DNA from: Owenia fusiformis
Lineage: Eukaryota; Annelida; Polychaeta; Sabellida; Oweniidae
NCBI GenBank assembly: GCA_903813345.2
Contig: CAIIXF020000010.1
Coordinates: 372,001-436,000 of the forward strand
Direction: 5' to 3'
Length of the DNA: 64,000 nt
Of the stretch, positions 24,101 to 34,804 are shown in pieces. Position 1 is the first letter of the stretch. Each line of letters opens with the position of its first letter. The position numbers and the translations under genes are program-made. The notes below the pieces were generated by a model. The model was given only the letters and a program-made list of their open reading frames with translations, did no database searches and was not told the origin of the DNA.

Positions 24101-27100
24101 CCAATATTGAATTGCAACATGCCAATATTGAATTGCAGCATGCCAATATTGAATTGCAACATGCCAATATTGAATTGCAACATGCCAATATTGAATTGCA
24201 GCATGCCAATATTGAATTGCAACATACCAATATTGAATTAAACACGCAGATATTAAATTGCAATAGGCCAATATTGAATTGCAACACACCAATATTGAAT
24301 TGCAACATGCCAATATTGAATTGCAGCATGCCAATATTGAGTTGCAACATACCAACATTGAATTAAACACACCAATATTGAATTGCAACATGCCAATATT
24401 GAATTGCAACATGCCAATTCATTTTAACAGCATGTGTTCAAGACCTCACCAGTGAAATGTAACATATATTTATCAAATGTGTATGCAAATTGCAATTGCA
24501 TTTCCAGAACACAATATCACATACAAGGTACAATCATCTCTACCTCCCAAAATAATATTAGTAGCCAAACTAGCACTGACTGCAACAGATAATCAGAATT
24601 AAAAGCATACAAGAAATAAAATCAGGTAAAGTAATCTATAAATTGGTGACATAAACTACAGTGATCTCCCCAATTTCAATTTGCCAAGTATTGTACCTTG
24701 TTAAAGATCCTAAAAATTACATGTCTTCCAGTCAAATATTCGAACACCCTGCCAAATTGTGTTTAAACACCAAATTGACATAAGGTCAAGGAGAGAACAC
24801 CTAATAAATTACTTAAAGAATTACCTAATAAACTACCTAATAAATTACCTAATAAATAATATTCAGCAACTCAAAAATAATCCATGCATCTTATGCAGGG
24901 TGCAAATACATGTTCATGTAGCTTGAGAAATATTAAAAAATCATACTGGAACACCCCGACAATGGTAAAGTCTGATACCATTCTCACAAATGGCGGCCAA
25001 AGGTTCGTAATTTTATTGGTTTTGATTTTCATTGACTGCATGTTTAATAGAGTACCTAGATCAAATTCCTTTGGTACAACATTCAATCAAAGTGTCTTTC
25101 TATTCACTGTTTAGTTAAACATGTTCTATCATCATGCACTGTCCCTAGAGTCTTTAGAGTCCCTGGTAGGTTGAGACCTGGGCAAACTGGACCAAGGAAG
25201 ATGATAGTTCGCTTCAAGTTCCGGGCAGACAAGGACCTCGTAATGCGTCACAAAAAAGAACTAAAAGGGACTGACTTACGAGTATACGAAGACGCAAGTC
25301 CTCTCAACAGCAAGCTGCTGTACGACCTCAGAAAAAACCAAAGAATAGACAGTAGCTGGATGTCGAATGGTAAAGTTCTCGGTAAAATCAAACAGTCTGG
25401 CCATATTAAACAATTCAATATACTTGATTCTGTGGACGAGATAATTGATCTCGATGAATAAACTCTGAAATCCGTAACCAAATGACGGATAATGACTTTC
25501 ATGTATATAACACTTCTCTATAACCCCTTGGTTTCAACTGCTCGCCAATGGTTAAATTGCAGGTTTCTTTGTTAAAACTTGATTGTGTTAGTATATTTGT
25601 TTATCTGACTAACGCCCCAGCACATCTTAATGTGAATTTAATTCAATTTTCATTATAAATAGACTGTATAAACATGATCCACTTCGTGTCACTTTTTCTT
25701 CTGCTTTGTTTTGACACGTGATCAGTACACTTCAGAGTACACTTGTTTGACCCTACTTCACAAGGTCAAATACAACTTCCGGTTTCTATATTTTTAAAAA
25801 AAACTTAGCGAAATTCATAGAGTTTCCGTCTCCTCTCAAGCTATGCTAGTTAACAGGTAGGTTTAACCTGTGATTTATGTTCTAATTTGTAATCTTATCA
25901 CAATTGCTAACGGGAATCAGGCTGCTAGTGTCTTAACTTGCAAAATCAACTGACAACATTGATTTCTAAAAGTATTTTTGTGACTCTGGACTGATGTTGA
26001 ACCTGAGTACAATTTCAACCTGTCTTACACTCTCAATTTTCTCACAATATTGACATTAGCAATTTTTATATTGGGACAGATATATCAATGCTATTATTGG
26101 TATCTGCATCCTAGCTGCACCCCACATTCTATCCTGTGCAAGCCTGATTGCCATTCAAGCAAGCTTGAAAAGTACAATTCCTGTACATGTAACCATGGGC
26201 TTAAAGCCCATGATGTAACTCAGTACTTGTATATATATACTTGTCTGCACAGTAAGGGTACACTTGTTCTTATATTAAGTGAATAGACATTGTTTACATT
26301 TCTTCCTAAATAGCTATCCTACTCCAGGATCTATGGGACATCGATAAATGAACAGATGTTCATTGGGTCATCTTTTTTTTTCTTTGAAACTTGATACAGT
26401 ATTGTACTTTAAATGTAAATGCATATTAGTACTAGTTAGTTTTAAAACTTCTGACAGCTGTCAGAAAAGTACATGTATATCGATTTGATGAACTAACCCA
26501 GGTTATAACCTTTTTATCTTTCTCAAGTGTTTTAGGAGGGATCAGGTCACTTTTTCCTCATTAATATGTCACCACCAAAAAGTGGTGATATACTGTTATG
26601 GTCTCCATTCCTTTTCTTGATTAAAATCTGATTTAAGGCTCCATACTTGGGAACTAGGTGGTGGCATCTAAGCATGTTATATTTAAACTTGGGTTAGTTG
26701 TTCATATATGTAGCATTACTACTCTAGACTGCTGGCAATAAGTATACTGACTCAGTGAGCAAGCCTGGTTTATAATTTTTTATTGCTCATCTAGAACTTA
26801 AGCTTGAGGGAGACGTGTTCATCTGCACACAATATATGACTTGTCTCTTCGATTATTACTATCTGTTGGAACTTACATGTATTGTATGCAGTGACAGTAT
26901 TACATTCTACATACAGTATGTCTTGAAGACTTAATCTGATTCTAAGTTTTAAGTTGATATCATCTATGCTTCAGCAATCTGCTCACATGGTTTTTGCTCA
27001 TTACACATACAAACTCAAATCCACCTATCACTGACATGAAGACAGTATATATTTTTTGCACTTGTTTTTGGGGGGTAGGGTGGTTGGAGTGGAGACTTGG

Positions 27101-30100
27101 GATAGGATAGGTATTAGTATCCAGCAATGGAGGGTAGCTATTGGCAACTTTAATAAAGGTTACTGCCTAATCAATACCATTCGAAAAAGCCACTCAAATA
27201 CCCATTATGACCTATTTGGAGAACTCGTAGTGCCCTTTTTACTAATTTCCATAATTCCTCTGATCATCTACTATGTAAATAGTGTAGCTCATAATGCTTT
27301 CATTTCTGTCATCAAGTTGTCTATCTTGACTCTTTATAGCATAATTATTTGCACCGTTTATATGACAACCCCCATCTTGATTACTATAACAGTGACTAAC
27401 CTAGTTAAATGCAAATATAGTGCCCATGCAATTGTATTATTATCTAAAATTTTTATCTCAACTTTATTTGTGCCAGGTATATGTAATTTTGCATATATTC
27501 CAAATATTGTATCTATTCTCCTGCACTCATGTGGTGACATACACCCCAATCCCGGGCCTGAAAATGGCAATTTGACATGCCTATTCTCAAACATAAACAG
27601 CATAAATGCTGATAATGGGGCTAGATTTGAGGATCTAAAAATCAGAGCAAATTTTGATTTTCCATCAGTCATTAGTATATGTGAGGCAGGTCAAGTACAA
27701 GAAATGGTTGCACTAGGCCAACTTGACATAAATAACTATAAAAGACCTATCTTTTCTAAACTTGGTAGGGGTCTACTTCTTTATATTAATTCCAATATAC
27801 CAACTAAGGAACTTGATCAAAATTTCTATGTACCTGACCTTGACTGTATCTTTACTGAACTAATATTGAATCACAAGCACATCCTGATAGGGGTGTGTTA
27901 CAGGTCTCCAAGTCAAACAGCACAGGAAACTCGACAATATTTTTCGAGACTCGAACAACAATTCCAAATAATAAAAAACTACCCTACTAATTTTGACCAT
28001 GTCATCATCTCAGGTGATTTAAATGCCAAAAACTCAGCCTGGTACCAGAATGATAATAATCTGGCTGGGAAACTATTATCTGATCTTATTGATGATTTTG
28101 ACTTCACCCAACTAATTAACAAACCTACTAGGTTCTCAAAGAACTCTCAATCATGCATCGATCATATTCTTACTGACTCACCTGATATTTTTACATCTTG
28201 GAGTATAACTGACCCAATTGGAAGAGCAGATCACTGCACCATTTTATCATATTTAAAACTAAGCATCACAAAGGAACAGCCTGTTAGGAAAACTATTCGG
28301 AAATATGATCTGTGTAATCTTGAAAATTTAAACAATGCAATCCGAAACACCGACTGGCAGAAAATTATTGATTCAGACATTGATATAAACAAAGTGACCT
28401 CACATTTTGGCAATTCACTTATGAATATTTACTCAAAACACATTCCAAATAAGAATATCACTATCAAATCTAAGGATCAGCCCTGGTTTAATGAAAACCT
28501 TAGGCAAGAAATCAACAAAAAGAAATTACTTTTTAGGAAACTCAAATCATCACCTACCACCCTCAATAGACATGTTTATGACAATCAATCAATCAAAGTA
28601 ACGACTCTTATTACGACTCTTAAAGAATATCATGATAAAAAAAACCGCGATTCCATTAATAACTTTAGTAAAAATGATAAGAATTATTGGAAACTAATAA
28701 GGCTGTTTCTTGGTAAAAGTGCTGATTCCCAAATTCCACCACTGCTTAATCAAAATCAACCGCCAATAACAGATAACCTTGAGAAGGCAAATGCCTTTCT
28801 AAAGCTGTTTGCATCCAAAAATCATATGGATAATATCAATTTTGACCAATTGCCTAATTTTCCTGACAGAACCAACTCTTTACTCATTTCAGTTGCGACC
28901 AATCCAGATGAATTGATGAAATTAATTTTGTCACTTGACACTTCAAAAGCCTGTGGACCTGATATGATCACGAACAAAATGCTTAACCTCACAGCACACA
29001 CAATATCAAGACCTCTATCTACCTTATTTAACAGACTATGTTCAAGAAATGTTTTTCCAGAACCATGGAAGGTGGGCATAGTTTGTCCAATTTTCAAAAA
29101 AGGTGACAAGTCTGACATTAACAATTACCGCCCGATTACCTTATTAAACACTATATCCAAACTGTTTGAAAGGGTAATAGCTGATCGAATTCGAACGCAT
29201 TTGACTTTTAATAATTTACTTTATAAACACCAGGCAGGTTTTCTTCCTGGACATAGCACACAAGCCCAACTTTTGACTATAGAACACTTCCTTCAGAATA
29301 ATTTTGAAGAAGGAAAGGCATCAAAAGGAATATTTCTTGATATTGCATCAGCATTTGACAAAGTCCCTCACCACTTACTCATATTGAAACTCAAATCTTA
29401 TGGTATAAGGGGACAGTTACTAAATGTCATAAAATCCTATCTCTCTGACAGAAAAATGTATGTAAATTTAGCTGGTGCTTCGTCTTCTATGTCGGAGGCC
29501 AATTTTATCAATTGCGGTGTTCCACAAGGATCAATTTTGGGACCTCTATTTTTTTACTGTACATAAATGATCTCCCAGATAACATTGACACAGAGTGCTA
29601 TATATACGCAGATGATACTTCACTGCAGTTCTCTTTTGACCCCAAAAATTCGAATGAGATTGATCAATCTGTTGCAAGTGACCTGGAAGCAATTCAAAAT
29701 TGGTCCAAATTATGGAAGCTCGAGTTTAAACCTGAGAAGAGCTGCGAAGTTATTTTCCATACTCCAAGAATGCCAATCGAAAACGTGACCACATCATTTC
29801 TCAATAACTCTGAAATCAAAAGAATTGCAAACCATAAACATCTTGGTTACTGTTTTGATGAATGCCTCTCAAATATAAATCATATTGATGAGATTTGTAC
29901 AAAGGTAAAAAAAATGTTAAATCCTCTAAAAAAACTCCAAGGTAAACTGACAGCCAAACATTTGGAGACGATCTTTACCTCATTCATCCGTCCATATTTT
30001 GACTATGGTGTTGTATTATACAACAAATCTTCCAAATATTTACTTGAACGGTTGAATAAGCTGTATTACCAAGCAGCCATCTTGTGTTCAGGCTGTTACC

Positions 30101-33100
30101 ATGGTAGTAATACCACTAAAGTGCTCACTTTACTACAATGGCATACATTAGAGGACAGAAGGAAGATGCAAGTTAATAATTTCATGTACAAGGTTGTCAA
30201 TGGAAAAAATCCTGTATATCTAAATGAGATATTTGAGAAGTACAAAAATAAAAGCATTAGAACTAATCGTAACACTTTTGACTTCAAGCTACCTATCCGC
30301 TGTAGCAACAGATTCTTGGAGTCGGCAGTCCTAGGTGCAATCAGTTCATGGTCAATGCTGCCATCATATATCAGGGAAAAGAAGACACTTCAGACTTTCA
30401 AAAAATATCAAAAAACTTATGTTGCTCCCAAAAAACTCACTCTGCCATCTACCTTTCTTAATTTGACAAGAAAACAAGAAATAATTATAAACAGACTTAG
30501 AGTTGATTTACTTTTTAGGGCTCAACTATACGCCCATAACTTTACCTTTATTGATGGCCCAAATTGCTCATGTGGAGCTACCAGTACGCCAAAGCACTTT
30601 TTTCTGAAATGTCCAAATAATGAATTGAATTTTCAAACATTAAAAAAAGACATTGAATTGATTGCACCAGGAGCCTTTAATAAACATAAAAATCAAGCTG
30701 ATTTACTTTCTTTATTCTATTATGGAGATCCTGATCTACCTTTAGAAACAAATTCGCAACTCTTGTCCAAAGTGGCTGATTTTATTTCTGCCAATATCTG
30801 ATTTCCCTCCTCAAGTGAACCTGTTTAGTCTCCCCTCCAAACACCCCTCCCCTATCCCCAACCTACAAGTGCATCCCCTTTAACCTGTTGTATAGTGTAC
30901 TATTATGATTTATTATATGTATTAATATATATTGTTTAAATGTCCATTTTTCCTATAATGCCTTCGGGCGATTGGAATTATGTATTTGCTAATAAGTTTG
31001 AATGAATAAATTCTTATAATAAAAAAAAAAAAAAAAAATCATGCACTGTAAAATTGGGATGACAACAGTAATATTTATTCCGATTTCTTTGTCATTGACG
31101 ATATAGAAGATGGTGTATTGTGGGGATTAACGACCACATTTGATCGGAATTGGGATTTCATGTAATACTCCATCACAAAACTTAACACATGCACAGAACT
31201 AGTGATGATGATGTCCTAGGAAATGAGAACCAAATGATTAAAGAGTTGATCCCGCAGTTTCATCAGCCATTTGTGAAAACATTATCTGACTTTACCATTG
31301 TCAAAGTGTTCCAGTGTGAAACTGATAATAAAATATTTCTGTATTATCACAAACTCTTTGTATATCAATTGCAAATAGCTAAATTGAAAAACTATGATGA
31401 CAAAATTCACACCTTTACTTGGAACAAATGATGTGTCATTGCCAGTTGCCGCAGTAACCTCAGCAGTTGTCAGTAAAGATGTCTCTGCCAGTCCTACTCT
31501 AGCCTCACTTACTGAACACTGGCAATGGATCTGTGCACTCATCCATGCAAGTGTTTCAGTTCTGCAAAAACAAGGTAACAATATCACGCTTAGAGTGGCT
31601 GTCTACAAGTTTCTTCAGCAAGCAAAAAAGCTAATCTTTAGATTTTCATACAAAAAGTTATACCTAAAAATTTCTTAAGATAGAGTACGTCATGTCACCC
31701 ACATATGATATACAAGGGGCGATCCATATATTCTGATAAAAATGCTCTCATTTTGTGATTTTTTCACATATCCCTCTCATTTTTTCAGAAAATGTAGATT
31801 ATGTAATTACACATACAATGCTAAAATATTATAGCTATATCTTAAATTATCACTGAGATAAGGCTGCCATGGTAACCTGTATTAAGGGTAGGCAGGTCAA
31901 TTTAATTATAACATATAAATATCAAAATAACTTGTTATTTTAATTATTTTAAAGCATGCGGAAATCATGCATTTTTTCTAAAAAAGTTTGGTATTGTTAC
32001 TCGTTGTTTGTTGCTAAACAAATGTTTATATGTGCTCACTATAACATCACAACAATTCACAATAACATTGTAGGACAGAATGGGCCAATTGACATTACAT
32101 GTTATGAGACACACCAAAAATCAAATGGTCAGATTAGGTTAATGTGGCTGATGCAGAGTGTCACATTAACTGATACATTAGGGAATACCATTAGATTTTC
32201 CATTATTCTTTCAAGAATAAGTAAGAGGACACTGTCAGAGACATACATGGACTCATAAAGTGCATGGGCAAGGTGTTATATCTGCATAAAGAATATATAG
32301 GTAGTATTGTAAAGAGGAAAGCATGGTCATCCGCAATATGATTGCAAGAAGAGCTTGCGGACAGAGAATAACACTACGATAAATTGAGATGTTACTTATG
32401 AAAAGATAGCTATCCCACTGTATAAATTATCAAACAAGGGCAACAGGGGTATGGAACAGATAAATGAATAGTTGACAATGACTGGAAGATGCGTTTGATC
32501 TTAAAATAGGTACCGAGGAATGATTAAATTAACATATTTATCTATTTTAGACGTTATAATTTAACTGACCTGCCTACCCTTAATACAGGTTACCATGGCA
32601 ACCTTATTTCAAAATTAATTTAAGATACAGCTAAAATATTTTAGCATCGTATGTGTAATTACATAATCTACAGGGTGTCAAAAAACAACGGCACCCCCCT
32701 CTACAGCAAAAAGTACTTAATATTACATGGTGTGTCATATCTCATTTTAAAGATAATTTAATTCTGGAGTTACCTGAGAAATTTCAGCTTTATATCATAT
32801 AATTTTACAGATTTGCAGCTGATTCTTAGTAGTTGGTATGACCACCAGTTGCTGCTCAAACAGCAGCTTATCTGGACGGATATGATTTCAATGAAAATTC
32901 AGATAAATGTGTAGCATTGCATAATCCTCTAAGCACTTTCCTCAAATTCTTCAGAAATACATCCTCACTGTATCTTTTTTCAAGAGGCTCTTCGTCCATC
33001 AGTTCCTATACCCTGTTTTTCAGAACTGAACCCATATGTTCAGTGCAGTTGAAATCTGAGCTAATTCGTTCATATTCCACTTTCTGAAGATTTGACCTTT

Positions 33101-34804
33101 AACCAATAACAGAGCAGCAAATAAAGTACCAAAGTAGCAAACTTAAAAACAATGTAGCTTTTTTAATATAAAGTTTCATTAAACGAAATTTGAGGAGTAA
33201 CTCCAGAATTAAATTATCTTTCAAATGATGTATGACACAATATGGAACATTCAGGATTTTTTGCTGTAGAGGGGGGTGCCGTTGTTTTTTGACACCCTGT
33301 ACATGTTCTGAAAAAATGAAAGGGATATGTGAAAAAATCACAAAATGAGAGCATTTTTATCAGAATATATGGATTGCCCCTTGTACAACCAGAACAATGG
33401 CAACGCCAAAGCGTAGCGAATCCCATCGAACATTTTTCAAAAGGGGCAACTTCTACCAAAAGTGTCATTAGACAGTGTGCCATGGTTATAATATTCACAT
33501 ACCAAATATGAACAAAATCGCTCTGCTACTTTTCGAGTTATAGTAAAATACGTTAAAATGGTGGCCATTTTGAAAAATGGCCGCTTTCTACTAAAAGTCT
33601 CATTAGACAGTGTGCCATGCTTATAGTATTCACATACCAAATAAGAACAAAATCGCTCCGCTACTTTTCGAGTTATAGTAAAATACGTTAAAATGGTGGC
33701 CATTTTGAAAAATGGCCGCCTTTTACCAAAAGTGTCATTAGACAGTGTGCCATGCTTATACGTATTCACGTACCAAATATGAACAAAATCGCTCCACTAC
33801 TTTTCGAGTTATTGTAAAATAAGTTAAAATGGCAGCCATTTTTCAAAATGTCCACCATTTTTCAAAATGGCCGCCTTCTACCAAAAGTGTCATTAGACAG
33901 TGTGCCATGCTTACAGTAATCACATACAGAATATGAACAAAATCGCTCCACTACTTTTCGAGTTAAAGTAAAATACGTTAAAATGGCGTCCATTTTGAAA
34001 AATGACCGCCCTCTACCAAGAGTGTCATTAGACAGTGTGCCATGCTTATACGTATTCACATACCAAATATAAACAAAATAGCTCCACTACTTTTCGAGTT
34101 TTAGTAAAATAACTTAAAATGGCAGCCATTTTTCAAAATGTCCGCCATTTTTCAAAATGGCCACCTTCTACCAAAAGTGTCATTAGACAGTGTGCCATGC
34201 TTATAGTATTCACATACCAAATATGAACAAAATCGCTCCACTACTTTTCGAGTTACAGCAAAAATCGTAAAATAACGAGAAAAGGGCGCCATTTTTCAAG
34301 ATGGCTGCCATGTGCTTTTAAAATATCTACATTTCTAGCTTTATTAATGTCCTATATAATTTTTTTTACATTTAAAACATATTGCTATTACAGTTTTACA
34401 TATTGCACCTAAATTACTGTAAAATCGGCACTAAAATGGCCGCCATTTTTAAATGAGCGGCCATTTTGAAAATCGACTTTCGAGCAGAACTTCTACCCCC
34501 ATAGGGTATATGTATACAAAATATGAATAAAATCGGGCCAACGGTATTTGAGTTATTGCCCGGACGGACGGACGGACGTACGTACGGACGGACAGACGTA
34601 CGTACGGACGGACGGACGGACGGACGGACGGACGGAGGCGTTCCCTATATCCCTCCGAACTTCGTTCGATGGGATAATGAAAAAAGCCTACCTATTCACT
34701 TGATTATCTTCTCCAACAATGTTTCTGATTGTGAGGGTGCATTCAATGTGCTCTCCTGCCAGAAAGACAGAGCCTCTCTGTAGCTGGGCTATAACTTCTA
34801 TCAT
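18132..34804 (-). CDS. RGP1: RGP1, Rab6A-GEF complex partner protein 2 (8 exons, complete)
   Basis: RGP1 pairs with RIC1 to form the Golgi guanine-nucleotide exchange factor for Rab6. Exons on the - strand: 34804-34692 (ATG), 31561-31413, 21734-21651, 21344-21195, 20264-20121, 19747-19620, 19154-18977 and 18355-18132 (TGA). Every junction has GT/AG and phases agree, giving 389 residues (human about 391). Recognisable stretches: [18 protein letters not shown] at the start, [111 protein letters not shown] and [20 protein letters not shown] near the end. Intron 2 (9.7 kb) holds an antisense LINE and intron 1 nested transposons. The 5' splice sites of exons 4 and 7 are both multiplied in tandem arrays. 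An ATTAAA on the - strand at 18058-18053 is a possible poly(A) signal. Confidence 0.95.
18511..19040 (-). repeat. 69/75-bp tandem array spanning the RGP1 exon 7 splice donor
   Basis: About 7.5 units (69 bp, or 75 bp with an extra 6 nt). In gene orientation each unit is roughly 15 nt of intron start (GTGAGATTCTAACAC) plus the last 54 nt of exon 7, ending GATATAG. Donor copies (TCTCAC on the + strand) lie at 18971, 18902, 18833, 18758, 18683, 18614 and 18545. The first, at 18971-18976, gives the family-standard protein, as exon 8 joins with FQTDI-V-SLKW. All units keep the frame open and would add 23 or 25 residues each ([12 protein letters not shown]...FQTDI). Every unit starts with GT and ends with AG and contains CTAAC, so each could itself act as a short intron. 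Confidence 0.95.
19178..19500 (+). repeat. dispersed repeat in RGP1 intron 6, partner of 37850-38165
   Basis: About 320 bp matching the reverse complement of 37850-38165. Shared blocks include GAGTAGAAAT, CAAAATTCAGTCAAAG, CATATTTGAAATCTACAT, ACATCTAGAAATGTGGTTT, AATGTGACTTCTA and GTGAAATATCTTTTCTT or a close variant. No coding sense was recognised. Confidence 0.75.
20602..20690. promoter_or_regulatory. tandemly duplicated CRE-type sites in RGP1 intron 4
   Basis: A 41-bp unit containing CATGATTTCCTAGAATCAAG and then TGACGTCATAAATGG occurs twice in tandem. Each copy has a perfect cAMP-response palindrome TGACGTCA (20627-20634 and 20668-20675). Whether it is bound is unknown; it may be a passenger of a repeat. 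Confidence 0.4.
20795..20950. repeat. long hairpin in RGP1 intron 4
   Basis: TATATAATGGTTCATTCTGT continuing into ATATCGTG pairs with CACGATATACAGAATGAACC and following bases. An inner AATATATTCAC...GTGAATATAT stem closes a loop TCGTTCGCTACGCTCACTT. The loop shares TCGCTACGCTC with the unrelated hairpin at about 10975. Confidence 0.85.
21000..21200 (-). repeat. 42-bp tandem array carrying the RGP1 exon 4 splice donor
   Basis: Five donor copies at exact 42-bp spacing (ACTTAC on the + strand at 21189, 21147, 21105, 21063 and 21021). In gene orientation each unit ends GTTGTATGTG, the last 10 nt of exon 4, followed by GTAAGTAAAAC. The first donor (21194-21189) ends exon 4 correctly. Any later donor would add G-K and then an in-frame TAA. 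A sixth, solitary partial copy lies at about 20330-20370. Confidence 0.95.
21891..22960 (+). repeat. ATGGCCGCC/CGGA repeat family, copy A (RGP1 intron 2)
   Basis: Made of several ~140-bp sub-repeats: AAAATGGCCGCCTTCTACCA, then AAAGTGTCATTAGACAGTGT, GCCATGCTTATAGTATTCAC, and TACTTTTCGAGTTATAG. These are followed by a unique tail, a CGGA tetranucleotide run (22868-22917) and the terminus GGCGTTCCCTATATCCCTCC...GATGGGAT. The same architecture recurs at 33387-34677 and 41462-42677. AATTAGAGAAT occurs immediately on both sides (21880-21890 and 22958-22968), a possible 11-bp target duplication. It has no coding capacity. Confidence 0.85.
23090..23205. repeat. short ~21-bp tandem array
   Basis: Five degenerate copies of CTATGCAATACAACAAAGGG, immediately before the larger 21-bp satellite. 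No coding function. Confidence 0.85.
23283..24418. repeat. 21-bp minisatellite, about 54 copies (RGP1 intron 2)
   Basis: Unit TGAATTGCAACATGCCAATA plus T. It has higher-order structure: a variant block with AATTAAACACGCAGATATTA then AATTGCAATAGGCC recurs at about 23737, 23883 and 24237. The 7-codon period keeps all frames open (up to 419 codons on the - strand), which is an artefact of periodicity. It lies in the 9.7-kb RGP1 intron 2. Confidence 0.97.
25144..25461 (+). CDS. LINE ORF1 fragment, 5'-truncated
   Basis: Open from the first codon after the target duplication, 105 residues to a TAA. It reads [20 protein letters not shown], then a [16 protein letters not shown] segment and a [13 protein letters not shown] segment. 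This pattern (basic strand, short loop, then a GTD and ED/P-type block, then a W..NGK strand) resembles the C-terminal nucleic-acid-binding half of LINE ORF1 proteins. The first ATG (25207) is internal. The N-terminal half is absent, consistent with incomplete reverse transcription. Confidence 0.65.
   Translation, partial: PRVFRVPGRLRPGQTGPRKMIVRFKFRADKDLVMRHKKELKGTDLRVYEDASPLNSKLLYDLRKNQRIDSSWMSNGKVLGKIKQSGHIKQFNILDSVDEIIDLDE
27056..30801 (+). CDS. LINE ORF2: 2A-like motif, APE endonuclease, reverse transcriptase (1-nt frameshift)
   Basis: Frame 1 is open from about 27056 to 29566 (836 codons; first ATG 27362). It has a hydrophobic N-terminal region (residues ~55-150), then GDIHPNPGP (residues 160-168), an APE-like endonuclease ([12 protein letters not shown] near 320, DHILTDSPD near 365, GRADHCTIL near 390), and reverse-transcriptase blocks ([20 protein letters not shown] near 690, [16 protein letters not shown] near 760, [13 protein letters not shown] at the end). 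The frame then slips in a run of seven T (29549-29555) and continues in the next frame: LLYINDLPD, catalytic YADD at 29605-29616, and a C-terminal CSCG...H...C knuckle, ending at 30801. Apart from this single-base shift I see no stop. It is either a recently dead copy or a homopolymer sequencing error. Confidence 0.9.
27533..27559 (+). other. 2A-like ribosome-skipping motif in LINE ORF2
   Basis: Encodes GDIHPNPGP. The core NPGP and upstream GDI match 2A-type sequences, known to occur near the N terminus of several APE-type LINEs. Position E of the usual D-x-E-x-NPGP is H here, so activity is uncertain. It follows a predicted membrane-spanning region and immediately precedes the endonuclease. 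Confidence 0.6.
31713..33383. mobile_element. TIR element with TA target sites, carrying a nested insertion
   Basis: The left end CAAGGGGCGATCCATATATT pairs with the right end, which reads CAAGGGGCAATCCATATATT on the opposite strand. Arms are about 200 bp, and both ends are bounded by TA (31711-12 and 33384-85). The right arm is interrupted by a 629-bp element at 32671-33299. The ~630-bp centre has a 100-codon frame (31956-32258) with no recognisable domain. It lies in RGP1 intron 1. Confidence 0.85.
32671..33299. mobile_element. Tc1/mariner-like non-autonomous element nested in the TIR element
   Basis: Ends CAGGGTGTCAAAAAACAACG (left) and the same sequence reverse-complemented at the right. 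The imperfect TIR extends about 140 bp and is flanked by TA on both sides (32669-70 and 33300-01). The intact left arm of the host element shows the empty site (AATGTAGATTATG at about 31792), proving insertion at TA with TA duplication. No transposase frame. Confidence 0.9.
33387..34677 (+). repeat. ATGGCCGCC/CGGA repeat family, copy B (RGP1 intron 1)
   Basis: Starts AACCAGAACAATGGCAACGC, then AAAGCGTAGCGAATCCCATC (inverted end ATCCCATCGAAC). It continues through six or so ~140-bp sub-repeats, the unique tail and a CGGA run (34559-34636) to GTTCGATGGGAT (34664-34675). The short inverted ends suggest a mobile element. It ends only about 8 nt from the RGP1 exon 1 donor (34691-34686). Confidence 0.88.

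Larger units (their letters stand above)
25131..31049 (+). mobile_element. 5.9-kb APE-type non-LTR retrotransposon (LINE) with 12-bp target duplication
   Basis: The 12-mer ATCATGCACTGT flanks the insert at 25131-25142 and 31038-31049, and the 3' end is a poly(A) run at 31021-31038. Body: a 5'-truncated ORF1 fragment open from the first base (25144-25461), about 1.6 kb of non-coding sequence, then ORF2 with endonuclease and reverse transcriptase (27056-30801). GAATAAA lies shortly before the tail. It is antisense within RGP1 intron 2. The reverse-transcriptase style places it in the Jockey/CR1/Rex1 assemblage. Single-event insertion of both parts is inferred from the matching target duplication. 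Confidence 0.9.

Noticed and set aside
23091-24350. 419-codon open frame on the - strand, and several overlapping frames on both strands
   Set aside because: It is the 21-bp satellite read in frame; the period is a multiple of three, so all frames lacking a stop in the unit remain open. No start context and no non-repetitive sequence.
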